A stretch of 64,000 nucleotides of DNA from NCBI RefSeq assembly GCF_019112545.1, contig NW_025064912.1:197473-261472 (forward strand). Direction: 5' to 3'. Below are positions 35,523 to 47,990 of this stretch, in pieces. Made by a program: the position numbers and the translations under genes. The notes below the pieces were generated by a model that saw only the letters and a program-made list of their open reading frames with translations, was not told where the DNA came from and ran no database searches. Numbering within the stretch: position 1 is the first letter of the stretch; every line of letters starts with the position of its first letter. Origin of the DNA: Guyanagaster necrorhizus. Its lineage: Eukaryota > Basidiomycota > Agaricomycetes > Agaricales > Physalacriaceae.

Positions 35523-38303
35523 CTACTTTTTAGCTGCAGGTATCGACTTCTTGTACTCTTCCTCAAGCTGTTTTTGCAGTGGTGGGATCACAGGCATATG
35601 GTTCTGACACACAAATCAGCGACATCCCACCACCAGAAAAAACCTTGAAACATACCTTGTACTCCATGCTGAACTCACCCTTGCCCTGCGTCGAACCGCG
35701 CAACTGGTTTGAATACCCGAACATGTCGTTCAAAGCCACTTCCGCCGAACATGAGAATTCGTCATCGCGAATTTCACTGTCAACAATAGTTCCGCGACGG
35801 GTATTGATGCCACCAATGACCGTACCTGTTGATTTACATCAGAAAGCAAAGAAGGGGGTAAGCAAAAGGAAATTACTTTGGAACTCGGCTGGAGAGACGA
35901 CTTCAACGTTCATGATAGGCTCGAGGACGACAGGTTTGGCAGGATGGTACGCCTCCCTGAACGCTCCGACGGTTGCCAGTCTGAAAGCCAGCTCCGAGGA
36001 ATCGACAGCGTGGAAAGCACCATCCTGCAGAACCATCCGGACACCAGAGATGGGGTTACCAGACAGCGTGCCTTTCTCCAGCGCGACATGGAAACCCTAT
36101 CAAAAGTGTGCATCAGGAAGAGAGTAAGAAATAGTCGAAGGTTCCGTACTCTTTCAACACCAGGTATGAAGTTGGACGGAATGTTTCCACCCATGACTTG
36201 GTTCACGAATTCGACATCGACGCCCGTCTCTGGGTCCGGTTCCATAGGCTCAATGTAGCCGATGACTCGAGCGAACTGTCCAGAACCGCCAGTTTGCTTC
36301 TTGTGCGTGAAGTTGAAGGGCGATCGTTTCGTGACGGTCTCCCGGAACGCTACTTGAGGCTTGCCGGTGGTGCAATCGACATTGTACTCTCGTCGCATTC
36401 GCTCGACATAGATCTCAAGATGGAGCTCACCCATTCCGGAGATGATGGTCTATGAGAAAAAACAAGAGTGAGTAGCTGCTTCGTTACTAAGGTATGGGAT
36501 GTACACGCCTCTTTGCTCTCTTGATCTAGATGCACTCTGAAAGTTGGATCTTCTTTCTTGAAGCGGTTCAGCGCACGGGCAAAATTGGGTGTTTCCTTGC
36601 CGTTCAGTTTAAGAGCGAGCGATATGACGGGTTCCGGAACGAACATTGAAGTCTACCAAGGAGAATAAGCAAAAGACTGGCAGAGAAGACAATGGCATAC
36701 CATAGAGAAGCTGGTGGAACCGTCCGTGAATGTATCCCCAGAAGAACACTCGACACCAAAAATGGCGCAAATTTCGCCGGGGCCGATGGATTCGATGTCT
36801 TCCATTTCGTTACTGTGCATGCGCACCAGTCGGGGGACCTTGACTTTCTTGTCAGTCCGTGCATTGAAGATCACGTTGGCCTTCTTCAGAGTACCCTGGT
36901 ACACCCGCATGTACGTGAGCTGACCGAATCTGCCCTCTTCTAGCTTGAACGCGAGGCCAACGAGAGGCGCGTTAGCGGCTGGGTAAAGGGGAACAGGCGG
37001 TGCCGATACGGGTTTGGTGGTGTCGTGCGCGACAATCTCTGCTTCTGATGGATTGGGCAGATACGCGCAAACACCGTCAAGGAGGGGCTGGACGGCGGTG
37101 TTCTTGATAGCTGAGCCTAAAAAGACGGGAGAGAACTTGAGTCCGAGCGTCGCGCGACGGATGGCATCATTGAGCTGTTGGTTGGTTGGTTCCTCGTCGA
37201 TGAGGAGAAGGTCACCAATCTCCTCATCAACCTCCGCCAGTTGTTCGATCAGTTCCACTCGTTTTTCCTTCGCAAGGTCCAGCAGGTCCGGCGGAATTTC
37301 GTCCTTGACGATGACTTCAATTCTGCACGAGCGTAAACACGAGCAAAACGGGAAGATCTAGAAGACACACCCCTTGTAGCCATCATTATAAATGGACCTC
37401 CAGTTCACTAAATCCACGACACCCTTGAATTCGTCTTCAACGCCTATAGGAATCTGCACGGCTGCAGCAGGCATCCGAAGCTTTGTCCTGATCTGGTTCA
37501 CAATCCTCCATGGATTAGCACCAGGCCTGTCCATCTTGTTGATAAAAGATATCCGGGGAACGTTATACCGTCGCATTTGCCGATCTACTGTTGTGGTTTG
37601 ACTCTAATAAAAAGCGTGTCGATCGACGAGAGGTGCCAATGAATTCTGAACATACCTGTACGCCGGCAACAGCACATAAAACCAAGATAGCGCCATCGAG
37701 GACCCGCAGGGCACGCTCTACTTCAATCGTGAAATCCACATGTCCTACGAACGAAGTCAGCATCACTTACAAGGATACACAAAGCTGGAGCTGACCTGGA
37801 GTATCGATGATGTTGATAGCATACTTTTCCTTTTCCTTGCTGAAAGGATTCGTAGTTTCCCAGTCGCAGAAGGTGGCAGCACTTTGAATGGTAATGCCCT
37901 TCTCCCGTTCCAAATCCATACTGTCCATCTTGGCTCCAACATTGTCGCGCCCTCGAACCTAAGAGACAGTTGAATTTCTGCCGGGGAAACAGGAGACGAC
38001 GCCACATACCTCATGAATATCCCCAATACGCCCAGTATAAAAAAGGATTCGCTCCGTCAGCGTAGTCTTTCCCGAGTCGATATGTGCCGACACCCCTATG
38101 TTTCGCTGGAAATTCAGCCGTTTCATGTCCTGCTCCGTGAGTACGTGCTTGGGTGGCTCTGACGCAGCTGGCTCCTCAGCGACATCCTCCTTCAGCGCCG
38201 TAGCCGTCGATGCCCACCGGTTAGAGAGAGTCGAAGAAAACACGGTCGCAAGCCGAGAGGACCGGTACGAGCATGGTCGTCCCAGCCACCTGCTCAGCAA
38301 CAT
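35523..38303 (-). CDS. MEF1: Mitochondrial translation elongation factor G (mtEF-G1)
   Basis: The N-terminus ([18 protein letters not shown]) is Arg/Ser-rich and lacks acidic residues, as in a mitochondrial presequence. The GTPase domain has [20 protein letters not shown] (G1), [11 protein letters not shown] (G2), [19 protein letters not shown] (G3) and [16 protein letters not shown] (G4). The later EF-G domains follow: [20 protein letters not shown] (domain II), [20 protein letters not shown] (III/IV) and [17 protein letters not shown] with [10 protein letters not shown] (V). The protein ends in SIPAAKK. It catalyses GTP-dependent ribosome translocation in the mitochondrial matrix. Introns are short gt-ag. 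It is divergent from SEC13 across 213 bp. Confidence 0.94.
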
Positions 38304-38516
38304 CGTAAGCGCGAACTGACACCGCCGGAAACCGTCTTCGTCGTCACTGTCGTAGTCGGCGATGAAACAAAATTTTAGGAGCGTTCCGGGGAAGGAAAGT
38401 CTCGGCCCACGCCGATCAAATGCCCATTTTGAACACCTTACATAAGACAACAAATTGTCACGATGATCACGGTTCCTTTTGTAACGCTTCCGGGACACGT
38501 CTATTCATCTACCACC
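38304..38516. promoter_or_regulatory. 213-bp bidirectional promoter between MEF1 and SEC13
   Basis: The two start codons (38303 on the minus strand, 38517 on the plus strand) are 213 bp apart with no other gene between. The gap has no obvious TATA box, in keeping with housekeeping promoters. Confidence 0.6.
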
Positions 38517-39777
38517 ATGGTGAGCGCCTTCCTTCGTTACCGCCCAGCCGTGTCGTTAATGCCTCGAAGCCACCCACGACAGTAACGGACCCTGCTCCAA
38601 TAGAAACAGCCCATGAGGACATGATTGTGGGTGTCGACCGCGAAACGCTTAAAGAATTCATGGCTCAATGACCGCGAACAGCACGATGCCCAACTGGACT
38701 ACTATGGCAAGCGCCTAGCTACATGCTCCTCGGATCGCATGGTCAAAGTTTTCGATGTTGTCAATGGCGAGACCCAACGAACGGGGCAGACACTGAGAGG
38801 GTGCGTGTGGTCACCTCCCTGGGGTGCAAGGATCTGACGGATGGCTTTTAGGCATACTGGGCCTGTTTGGCAAGTCGCATGGGCCCATCCCCAGTTTGGC
38901 AGCGTTCTGGCGTCGTGTTCGTATGACGGAAAGGTATTTGTGTGGAAGGAGCAGCCAGGACAAGCCACTGGCGGTTGGACGAAAATTGCGGAGCATACGC
39001 TGCACACGGCGTCCGGTGCGCCTTTCTTCTCGTTCACTGTTTCCTTTTTTCATTTACCTCGTTTTCAGTGAACTCTGTGTCGTGGGCGCCTCATGAACTT
39101 GGAGCAATCTTGGCTTGTGCTTCGTCTGATGGGACAATATCTGTCTTGGCGTTCAAAAGTACGGTCCTTCACAATAGCAACCGACAGTATACTCATTATT
39201 AGCAGACGACGGTATATGTGACGCTGACAGGTTCGATGGTCATGCTATCGGCTGCAACGCCGTCTCCTGGGCCCCAGCTGCCCAGCCTGGTTCACTCATC
39301 ACTCCCCAACCACAATCAATGCCCGGACAACCCAGTGCGCATCTCCACCAGTCCATCAAGCGCTTTGCCAGCGCTGGTTGCGACAACCTCGTCAAAATTT
39401 GGGGATACCGCGAAGATAACAAGACTTGGGTTGAAGAGGAGACACTCGAAGGACATACTGACTGGGTCCGAGATGTTGCGTGGGCTCCAAACATCGGTCT
39501 TCCAAGGAGCTACATCGCTTCCGCTTCTCAGGATAGGACGGTCCTGATATGGACGAAGGATTCACCAACGGCGCCTTGGGTAAAGACTGCACTTGACCCT
39601 TCGACCTCGACAACCACGCCCACCGCTCCAGCTGGAAAGTTTCCTGACGTTGTTTGGCGCGTATCGTGGAGTTTGGCAGGGAACCTCTTGGCTGTAAGTT
39701 GCGGTGATGGTAAGGTTACTCTTTGGAAGGAGAACTTGAAGGGGGTCTGGGAATGTGTTAGTGATTTGAACAGTTAG
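38517..39777 (+). CDS. SEC13: SEC13, WD40 subunit of COPII coat and nuclear pore
   Basis: The N-terminus [19 protein letters not shown] runs into [20 protein letters not shown], the first WD repeat and a near-invariant Sec13 signature. Further repeats are [76 protein letters not shown] and [20 protein letters not shown]. The total is six blades, as usual for Sec13, which completes its propeller with a blade from Sec31 or Nup145C. It builds the COPII cage at ER exit sites and the Y-complex of the nuclear pore. Exon 1 contains only the ATG (38517-38519); intron 1 is 38520-38569 and exon 2 starts CCACCC. This start gives the expected N-terminal length. Confidence 0.93.
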
Positions 39778-40069
39778 ACCTGGGATTGTAATTTCATAAT
39801 TTTATTTCTTTTTTTGTTCTCTTGGTCTCTTCTTGATCAACCCTTCCCTTCACAACTGCATTTTCCTATCTGAAATCTGGGTCAGGAGATGCCTGAATCT
39901 GATTATCGGCGATCTATATGCGGAGTAGAATATCATATTAAATTACGAGTGGAAAGAGAGCTTTTCCTCTAGTAAATAGAATAGAAGGTGTTATAAAAAA
40001 ATAAACATTCATCGAACAGATGTTCGAACCGATAACGGGAGACAGATAATCGAAGAACCGGATCGGGTC
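39778..40069. other. Convergent 3' flanks
   Basis: A/T-rich sequence between the SEC13 stop and the stop of the membrane-protein gene; nothing else is seen. Confidence 0.5.
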
Positions 40070-41397
40070 TTATACATTCTCCACTTTTGCTTCTAATTGC
40101 TGCTCGAGAACCTTTTTCGTCGACAAATCTCTGCCAGAATTACTTTCTTCATCTTGGAGCACCACACTCCGCGTAACACTAATGCCACCTATAGTACTTA
40201 TCTGGGTGCGACTCCGCGAAGCATGACCGAAGTGAAGTGAGGACAAATGACTTTCTTTCCAAGTGTCGTTCGGGCGCGAGTGCCCAGCAGCGACACGTCC
40301 GACAAGAAGAGTGGGGGCGATACCCTGGATGTGCCCGGCTCATTAGTTTTTTATTTTCCCAAGTGAAGCAGGCAGCCGCTTACTTTTATGGAAGAAGTAA
40401 TGACATCGACGTAGCCGCCGGACAGCTCGTTACGTGCGGCCAGGGAGATGTAGATGATGAGGGCAATGGAGTACAATGCGGCTGACTCCACAATCACCTC
40501 GACGACACCCCGGTACGTTCGCAAGCCAACCTTAATTCCTCTCACCGATAGGATACGATACATGATGAGCAAAGTGCACATAAGGGTAGTGGCGAGCACG
40601 AGAGACAGGTACATCGTCGTCCAGCTAGTGCTGCCATACTTGGACAGATCGTAATCTTGTATGACATCGTGAAGAAGGTGGTAAATCTGGAACGATTTAA
40701 TTACTGAGGACGAAATATCAATAGTGATGCTTGCGAAGTTCAGAGCTGATACGTACCCGCTTCAACGATAAGAAGTAGGATGGGGACGATTACAATAAAC
40801 CAGCGGCCACCCCAAATGACCCAGCAGCGCCAAATCTGTTAAGGAGTAAGTATGGGCTTTACTTTCTCAGAGAGGATATGATCCTTCGTACCATAGCCGC
40901 ATCAGCAAGGACAGTACCAATGATACCCGTGATGCCCACAGCCGTCTGAACTACATAGAACTGGCGATTGAAGTCTGTGAGTCCTCCAAACACAGTCGAG
41001 GCATTTTGACCGTTATCGATGAATCCAAAGTGGACAAAAAACCACATGAATGACAAACTGATCGTACTCAGAACGTAAAGTACGATGATAACCAGGACCA
41101 TTAGACTTCTGGACGTGCCGTTTTGAGTTTTACTTGAAACTGTGTAGAGATTCATGTGTATAGCAGTTCAGTGCTGAAGGATAACCGCACTGACAGATAT
41201 TCCACAAGGTGACAGCGAAGACGCATGTATATATCCCTATTTTCAGGTCGGGTCAAGTCCATAGAACACACGATATTTGCGAACGTACCATGCGTGAGGG
41301 CGTAGACTATCATCTCATTGAAGTATATGTCGAGAACTGCGAATACAATGCTGGCTTCTTCTCCAGTAAGGTCTGGGGTTGCGGTTGAGGCTGCCAT
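40070..41397 (-). CDS. Basidiomycete multi-pass membrane protein, unknown function
   Basis: Several exons on the minus strand give a polytopic protein. The N-terminus EEASIVFAVLDIYFNEMIVY is followed by hydrophobic segments including SLMVLVIIVLYVLSTISLSF, YVVQTAVGITGIIGTVLADA, WFIVIVPILLLIVEA, MYLSLVLATTLMCTLLIMYR and SAALYSIALIIYISLAARN. The tail APTLLVGRVAAGHSRPNDTW plus a polar C-terminus ends in KVENV. The RCWVIW loop and the APTLLVxRVAAGH end are hallmarks of a large, uncharacterised seven-helix family expanded in Agaricomycetes; seven helices make a receptor-like role conceivable, but that is inference. A G16 run lies just upstream of the ATG (41416-41431). Confidence 0.82.
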
Positions 41398-42599
41398 TGT
41401 AAGGTGCTATGAGCTGGGGGGGGGGGGGGGGCAGAGAACGCAAAGGGATGGATCACCCCAGGCGCTCATATAGTCCGTGTCCGGATCCTACACGTTCATC
41501 GCCACAAAAAGCATCCGCATTCAAGGATTCAATGGAATTCAGCAATACAGAAAAGTCGCGAGAAGGATGTACAGTGTCCAATACATTTGGGCGTCCCATC
41601 TTTCCGCAGTCGTCAATCCATCAGAGAAGGGGGGGTAGGGTGAGCGCTTGAAACAGAATGAGAATGCATGGGTTAGAAGAATGTACATGGATTTGGACCA
41701 ATCTGATGAGCAATGATGCATGCGCGGACCGGCTGAAACACAAAGAACGATTACAGAACAGAAGAACGGGCTCTAGCCGAGGATATCAGATACTAGGAGC
41801 AGTATGATTTTGGGCGCCTGATTTATCAACTGTAGCACAGACCTGGGTTCTATGATTAATGATGTTCAAGATAGCTTGCCGCAACGATCATCAAGGAGGA
41901 TCATCCAGTGGAGCCTGAGTTCTAACCATGCTTGGTGCAAGACTGAAACACGAAGCACAGAGAAATGCTGTTGGCAAGTATGCTACGTGAAGAGACCAGG
42001 ATAGTTGGACTTCGAAACACGTAGAGTCGGTTGTTCACCGGTTATCACAGAGAGGGAAGGAAATATTCTGATCTGAGGTCCCACGTGGCTCGTTGGAAGC
42101 GGCGCCTCATTTCTTTCGTCTTCCTTCAAGTGTTTTTTCTCTGGGTATCAGCGCAAGCATCCACACATTACCGATGGAGCACATTGCATTAATATTAATC
42201 CCTTTGCTATATTGGCAGCCTGGATCGCCATACCGAGTAGTAGGTGATATTTTTGCGGTCTAGCCTCACTAATCGCGCTCATTTCTTTGAGGAAGTCTCG
42301 TGGCGGTTGCCATTCGGACCACAATTATTAGCATGCTTCAGATACGGTTTTGCTTGTCACCTAACTTCGTTTTCAGTTATCCGTCGGTAGCACTTCTCAG
42401 TGCTCTTGTTCATAACCTCGTGATTTCCCCCAGATTCTATAGCTCAAAACGACGATGCAGACGAGGAGCGTCACCCAGTAGTCAAGATAAGCAAGATTCC
42501 CGAGCCTGGACCAGAATATCGTCAAATTTAGAGATGAAAAAAAAAAAGAGCCTCTGCTGATGATCTTTTACGGTGAGATCTTTCACTGACATATGCATC
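41398..42599. other. Intergenic region
   Basis: No recognisable gene. A 16-nt poly-G lies at 41416-41431 in the promoter of the membrane-protein gene. A 74-bp-scale frame at 42300-42560 has no family resemblance. Confidence 0.45.
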
Positions 42600-43060
42600 A
42601 ATATACAATTGAGCAGGAGCCGGGGGGGGGGCTGTTTTTGAGTTTGCGTCGTATTCTGAATTGTTTATGACTGCCGTATGGGCCGTCAAGGTAACGCTGG
42701 ATACGCCCATGACGACCCTTGAAGATCTTGTGCACTTCTACCCATGCGGAATCAAGGAGAAGCAGCCAAACTGACCGTACCGCTTCGCAGGCTATTCCGG
42801 CTCAAGTATCGTCGTCTTCGCGCTGGCCAAAGAATTTGAACGACTTGGGGAAACCGTTCTGCAGCTTTGCACCCTCGATCATTTCTCTCTTCCTGCGTGC
42901 GTACCGCGAGGCAAATTATATCCACCAGTAGCTCTGTGGGACGCCGAGAGTGTTTATCTGGCATACAGCCTTATAACATCGAATCTATCGGAGTCGAGTC
43001 TTGCGTCTGATTTAACAATATATCGACTTTCGCAAGACATTTCAAGATTTCTATGCTGGC
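42600..43060 (+). pseudogene. Type I thioesterase-domain relic (PKS/NRPS-like)
   Basis: One reading frame from 42616 shows a decayed thioesterase-type alpha/beta hydrolase. VFEFASYSELFMTAVWAVKV and TLDTPMTTLEDLVHFYPCGI are followed by PYRFAGYSGSSIVVFALAKE, which contains the GYSGS nucleophile elbow (GxSxG), then FERLGETVLQLCTLDHFSLP. The VWAVxVxxDTPMTTLExLxxFY and LxLLDHFP elements are characteristic of thioesterase modules that release products from fungal polyketide or peptide synthetases. A TGA (42772-42774) interrupts the frame just before PYRFAGYSG, a G10 run precedes it, and no synthetase domains are found upstream. It ends next to the stop of the terpene synthase on the other strand. 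I read it as a fragment left from a larger enzyme. Confidence 0.72.
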
Positions 43061-43075
43061 TACAAGCTCCGGTCT

Positions 43076-44320
43076 CTACTCGTTCAAGGCCATCATATCA
43101 GCAAACGGCACTTTGAGAGTAACAAGGCGGGACTTGTGGACTTCTCTGTTCTTTCTGCCGAAATACCTCTCGGTGACGAAGCACCATCTGCCGAAGTTTT
43201 TAGTATATTCTAGCGATGCAAAAAAAAAAAGGGAGGCTGACTCGTCATTTCCTCGAACCCAGTCACCAAATGCTGTGAGAAGATGAACAGCATCGGCCCA
43301 AGCTTTCCCTGGGCGTGCTAAGAGTACATCTTTGGCCGTCTCCAGCTGCTCTATCAGTGCTTGGCAATAGCTTCCGAGGAAATCCGCCGCCCCTTGCAGG
43401 TCGAGCCCCTTGGACTTTATAATTACAGTGATGAGGTTCGTGCCGTCCAGTCCCTTTGCCTGTTCCACATTATAAGAGTAAAGGTCCTGCGCAGAAATTC
43501 AGATGCCGAACGCTCGGATTGTCCCACGACTTACATTAGACCAACAAACAAGGTACATTGCGGCGTTGTAGCCGCTTTGAAAAACAGGATCTTCGTATAT
43601 CTCCTCTGAAAGGTTGATACCCAATATGTACTCCGCCAGGTCGAAGCATGGGCGCATGGCACCGATGTCGCGACGCAGCGCGACGTAATCCTGGACATCC
43701 AGAACTTTGTTTCGATCCCGAAGCTCTGCCTCAGCACCGGTGTGTTTGACCCAGGCACACAAGTTATCAATAAAACGGCGGGCGATGCTAGTCCCTGCAC
43801 GGTCGATGTGTCTCATACGGAAGCTTCGACAACCAGGTCAGCACGTGTGCAATGAAATAAAGCTTGATGACTTACTCTTTCACCATACAGCAGAGCCAAG
43901 AATCGTCGTCGAAGTCAGGCTCTTGAAGCGAGCGGATGACAGTGTCTGCGGATTTCTGGGCGCTCTCACCACTTATCCTATCGGTGTATTCGTCATAGAG
44001 CCATAGCAAATTTACCTGTTTGCTAGGAGATTAGACCGAACGATAGGGTGACTCCAGCATCGTACCAGATCCATGGCGGCTCTTAATCCTACCTTGTCTG
44101 CATACGGATAGCAAAACGCAGAAAGGAGCTCGAAGTTACAGGTGTCCATGAAGGCGAGCATCTTTGGACCGCAGATGGTCTTGCTGTATCTGCTGATCCA
44201 GGCGCGGGACTCAGCCTGCACTTCCTCATGGTAGGGATTGAGGCCGTGATCTGGGAGAACCGAGAACGTTGTCTCCAAGTCGGGCAGTCGGAAAGTAGAA
44301 GGTACGGATGCGGCGGGCAT
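43076..44320 (-). CDS. Sesquiterpene synthase (class I terpene cyclase)
   Basis: The N-terminus is MPAASVPSTFRLPDLETTFS. The Asp-rich metal motif lies in NLLWLYDEYTDRISGE (DEYTD, about residue 95). The second metal motif is NDLYSYNVEQ (N-D-x2-S-x3-E), split by an intron after WSN. The C-terminal RGNDE joins WCFVTERYFG, which places the RY pair that binds diphosphate. The stop is at 43076. These motifs define basidiomycete sesquiterpene synthases that ionise farnesyl diphosphate with Mg2+ and cyclise it. Assignment to a product clade is not possible by eye. A TATA box lies 65-74 bp upstream. Thioesterase relics flank it on both sides and a multi-pass protein is 1.7 kb downstream; no P450 or oxidoreductase is immediately adjacent. 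Confidence 0.93.
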
Positions 44321-44384
44321 GGTGCAAGGTTCGAATGAAGTCTATGGATAATAATGACTTTCTTACCCCACGTCCTCGATTGAC

Positions 44385-44394
44385 CTTTATATCT
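44385..44394 (-). promoter_or_regulatory. TATA box of the sesquiterpene synthase
   Basis: AGATATAAAG on the minus strand lies 65-74 bp upstream of the ATG at 44320. Confidence 0.5.
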
Positions 44395-47300
44395 GTCGAC
44401 ATAGAAATCTTCGAAGCACTACGCATTTCTAAAGATGGCATGGCATCTATAAATCTCGCATAAATTCGAGTCGAACTTCCAGTGCCGGAGGCTTCATAAG
44501 CACCGGCCTCTATCCCACTCAAAAGACGTGCTTCGATGTCTGGCTAGGGGACACTAGTGGAAACCCGGTCGAAGCGTTTCACTTGTGGCAGTTCGGTATA
44601 GTAGCCGGGAGACTCTTGGGGCCTTTCACAAGTGCTATCAGATGCGGTCGTCCCTGAATTTGCGTCATGGGCTCTGGGTCTGGAGCATGCCAATCATGAA
44701 GCATGTGTCTCCTGCGTTACGAATTGCCTTCTTGTTCATGGATGACAGAAATTCTTCTGGGCTAGAGAGGGCGACTACATCGAGAAGGAACCTGCTTAGA
44801 TCAAAGCTGCTTTTGAATCGATGAATGTTTCCTGAACTCTGCTGTCGCTGAGCACTGGTAATGTTATACTAGCATGAAAAACGATAATAGCTCCTGAGGT
44901 TCGAAAATACTCCTGTATTCAACTTACAGCACTTTCCAGCGTCAGCGATGGGTGCGTGATGTCAATAGCTAGCCTTCCACGTTGAAGTGGACCGTAAATG
45001 GAGATATTTATGCTGCCTGATCATTAAGGTGCACACCTTACAACTTGTGGTCGGAACCCTTGACATATCATGTGGCACATGCCATCGAATTATTCACCAA
45101 AGTAGCGCAAACTCCGGCAACCTTCAACCCTACTTTACAGGGCCCCTACAATACACAAGCAACACTAGGGACTTGCTTATTGGACACCCTACTAATCCTG
45201 AAGTGTTCAGAGCTCCAGAGAATACCATGATATTATTAACTCATCCGAGCAAGTCCAGAACGATTCTATTCTTTGTTGTCCTGGTTATGCCAGAGACGCC
45301 GTTGACAGGCTAAACGCTAGAATGCTACTCACTCATGGTCCACGGAGATTCATATCGACCTTATTGCAATAGACAAATATGATGCCTAGGAGTCTGACTG
45401 AAATGCGCTGGGACATTGTCGAGAGGACGCGTGATCAGCCATAAACTCACATCCCTTTACTTGACCATTACCTCCACTGACTTGCCCGTCCAGATCGCAC
45501 ATGCTCTCCTGTTAATTTACACATCAACTTAGTTGTAATATTCTCAGGAACGATAATACATATTGATGATACTTCAACGTGTCAGTCGAGATAGCTCTGA
45601 CTTACCGGGCCGGGCTTGGACTTATAGATTTCATGGAACCTGCCGAGTTCCTTTCGACGTTCGTGCACCTCACACAGCGACCGTGATGGTGTAACTTATC
45701 ATCTCTGGTTTACTGAAGGTATTTTTCTCACCCGCTATGTCGGGTCCCTATTTGATCCTCTCGACATGCTTACTCATACATCACCGCCGAATAGTATACA
45801 AAGCCTTTCCTATTTCAATGTCCAACTTTATATTTGCCGAAAATGAAACAGCCATCCTATTCACGCTCAAATCCCCGACATGGGTCTGGGCCTCTGAGAC
45901 CTGCGGACAGGCTGTCGTCAGTGTGCTCGATAGCTTGCGGACATTTTACACACATACGTCACGCAGTTATGCTTTTGGCGTAACGAAAGAGTTCTTCGTT
46001 GTCAAAGCGCGGTATCAGTAATAGGCCGTGGACTTGTCGGTTTTTCAGGGCGATATATATCCCATCTCTCTTGGCGGTCGTTTGCTTATCTAGGACCAAT
46101 GACCCAAGTACAGTGTATAACGGAGAACCTTGACGTCGCTGTCACTGCAAGGCGAATTTCTTGTATCGACAGACTACGAAATCATATCTTCAGCTCTCCC
46201 ATGTTGGAATTGATGAACGGCCACCGGTAGCTTGATATCATCAGGCAGGGATGACGGCAAGCCATTTCGCTCGGAGACATGAATTACAATATGTCTCTCT
46301 CTCTATGCCTTCGAATTGTCGCCATGCATCTCGCGGTTACAACGAGAAGGGTTCATCTCCTGCCCCTGCGCTGTACAGCTCTATTTTGTGCGTTGGGTGT
46401 TAGGCTTTAGAGAAGGGCTGGCTCGGAAGCCGGTGCATGCACTTTGTATCATGGCAGTTCAGCAGTGCGCAATTATTCTGGTGGTCAATATTGTTGACGT
46501 GGATGCAGAGGACGCGACAGAAGGAAATGGGGTGAGTTTGCTTCTAAAATGTCTGCAATACGCTTATCAGCGTCCAGTGCAAGAAGGCTTGGGACCTGCA
46601 TCCGCTCCATCAACAAGCTGGGCGTCGGTCACCGTGGCGTGCGAAAGAAAGATTGTCCTCACCACCGGTTCCGGTTTCGCGCTCGCCGCTCGTCACTTTG
46701 GCATCAAGCTCATTCGCCGGTTATTTAAAAATTATATCGAAACAATCTGGCAGAATCTGGAGACACGACAATAATTCGATTTACCGTTGATCAGGATGCT
46801 TAGTGAATAAATTTATGGTAAGTGATATGAACCAAACCAATATGTACGCTATTTCTTGATGCGTGTCATTCCTTAGGATATGGACCCCAGCCATGATGCT
46901 ATCCAAAAGTGGTGGGATGGATAACCTTCTCGTCGCTATGAAATCCCTGTTCAACCGCTCTTCCCTGGCTGACTCGTGCAGATATCATGATCCATTTAAA
47001 CGCCTACAGGGCCTATACGCATGTTTTATACGTCTTCTTTATCCTAACTCGTCAAAACACTGACTTTAAAGTCTATCTCTCGTGGTGTACCTTCGTAGTG
47101 GATCAAACACGATTGGGTTCGAAGCGATTCCTGAAGCAGTGGTCTTAAAGTCTAATGACGAATATAATTATTTCTCGCTCATTCCTGGGGGGGGTTTTTT
47201 TCTTTTTTTGCTTACTGTCCGTTACTACAGATTCCCATCTACTCATATCCGTCAAAGCGCATTTGAGTTCGCTTCAAAGACGAAAATCCGTCATGCGAGA

Positions 47301-47860
47301 TTGCTGAGAAGAGGTTGAAGCTGCATGCGAGACAGCTGAGAGCACAACACAGAACGGCCACTATTGTTCTTCCAGAAATTTAGTATTGTAGCCATATCAC
47401 CGATTGGATCCGTCAGATCATTCATGACATCATCATCGAGGTTGACGCTGGTTGAGATAATATTCTCGTTATTGGTCTATCCACTTTGTCGTTCTCACTA
47501 TTCAGCATTCAAGCAGATGCCATCCAAAGCAAGATTATCATCCTACTTCAAAAAATTGCCAAGGCCGCATGCTTGGGACTGAATAATGGGTTTGCTACGG
47601 AACCTAGCCTGCGTCCCATAGTTACGCTTTGACTGATTCACAATCTCGTGGTTTCCATTGACCCTGTCGATCATCATGAAGGACACTGGCGCCGAACAGT
47701 CGGCGGTAATCGAATTTTACCAAAGATCGCCGAACCCGGTGATAATGGTCGTCAAATTGGGTCGGGAGAAGGAAGGGAGAACCTCCATTGATCATCGATC
47801 ATCATCTTCCATGGTTAGGTTCTTTTACAAAAAATAAACACAGACGTAAGATTAAATACT
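44395..47860. other. Gene-poor stretch upstream of the terpene synthase
   Basis: No gene recognised. The longest frames (45737-46021, 94 codons; 46316-46774, 152 codons) lack known motifs, and the second is rich in Cys/Ala/Val without a domain. A T-rich tract with a G9 run lies near 47190. These frames may be decayed gene pieces, but I cannot name them. Confidence 0.4.
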
Positions 47861-47867
47861 CACACAG

Positions 47868-47990
47868 GAGCCGGGAACTTGCGTTGCAGCTTGCCGTATG
47901 AGCTGTCTAGATAGCGCTGGACACACCGATGACAACGCGCGAGAATCTTGTCAACTTGTATGCCGGCTGAATATGAATTATTCAGTTGAG
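47868..47990 (+). pseudogene. Second thioesterase-domain relic, short
   Basis: DNA similar to 42614-42750: caggagccggg, then after a gap tgccgtatgagctgtc, then gcgctggacacaccgatgac. In one frame it reads ALDTPMTTRENLVNLYAG, matching TLDTPMTTLEDLVHFYPCG in the other relic. At least three in-frame stops and a gap of about 40 nt show heavy decay. With the relic at 42.6 kb it brackets the terpene synthase. Confidence 0.55.

Noticed and set aside
45000..45230. Possible O-methyltransferase fragment near the terpene synthase
   Set aside because: A few residues (AIELFTKVAQTPATFN) recall such enzymes but no SAM-binding motif is present, so the match is too weak to call.
46316..46774. 152-codon plus-strand ORF
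   Set aside because: Neither strand shows a known motif or splice pattern, so I left it as unassigned sequence.
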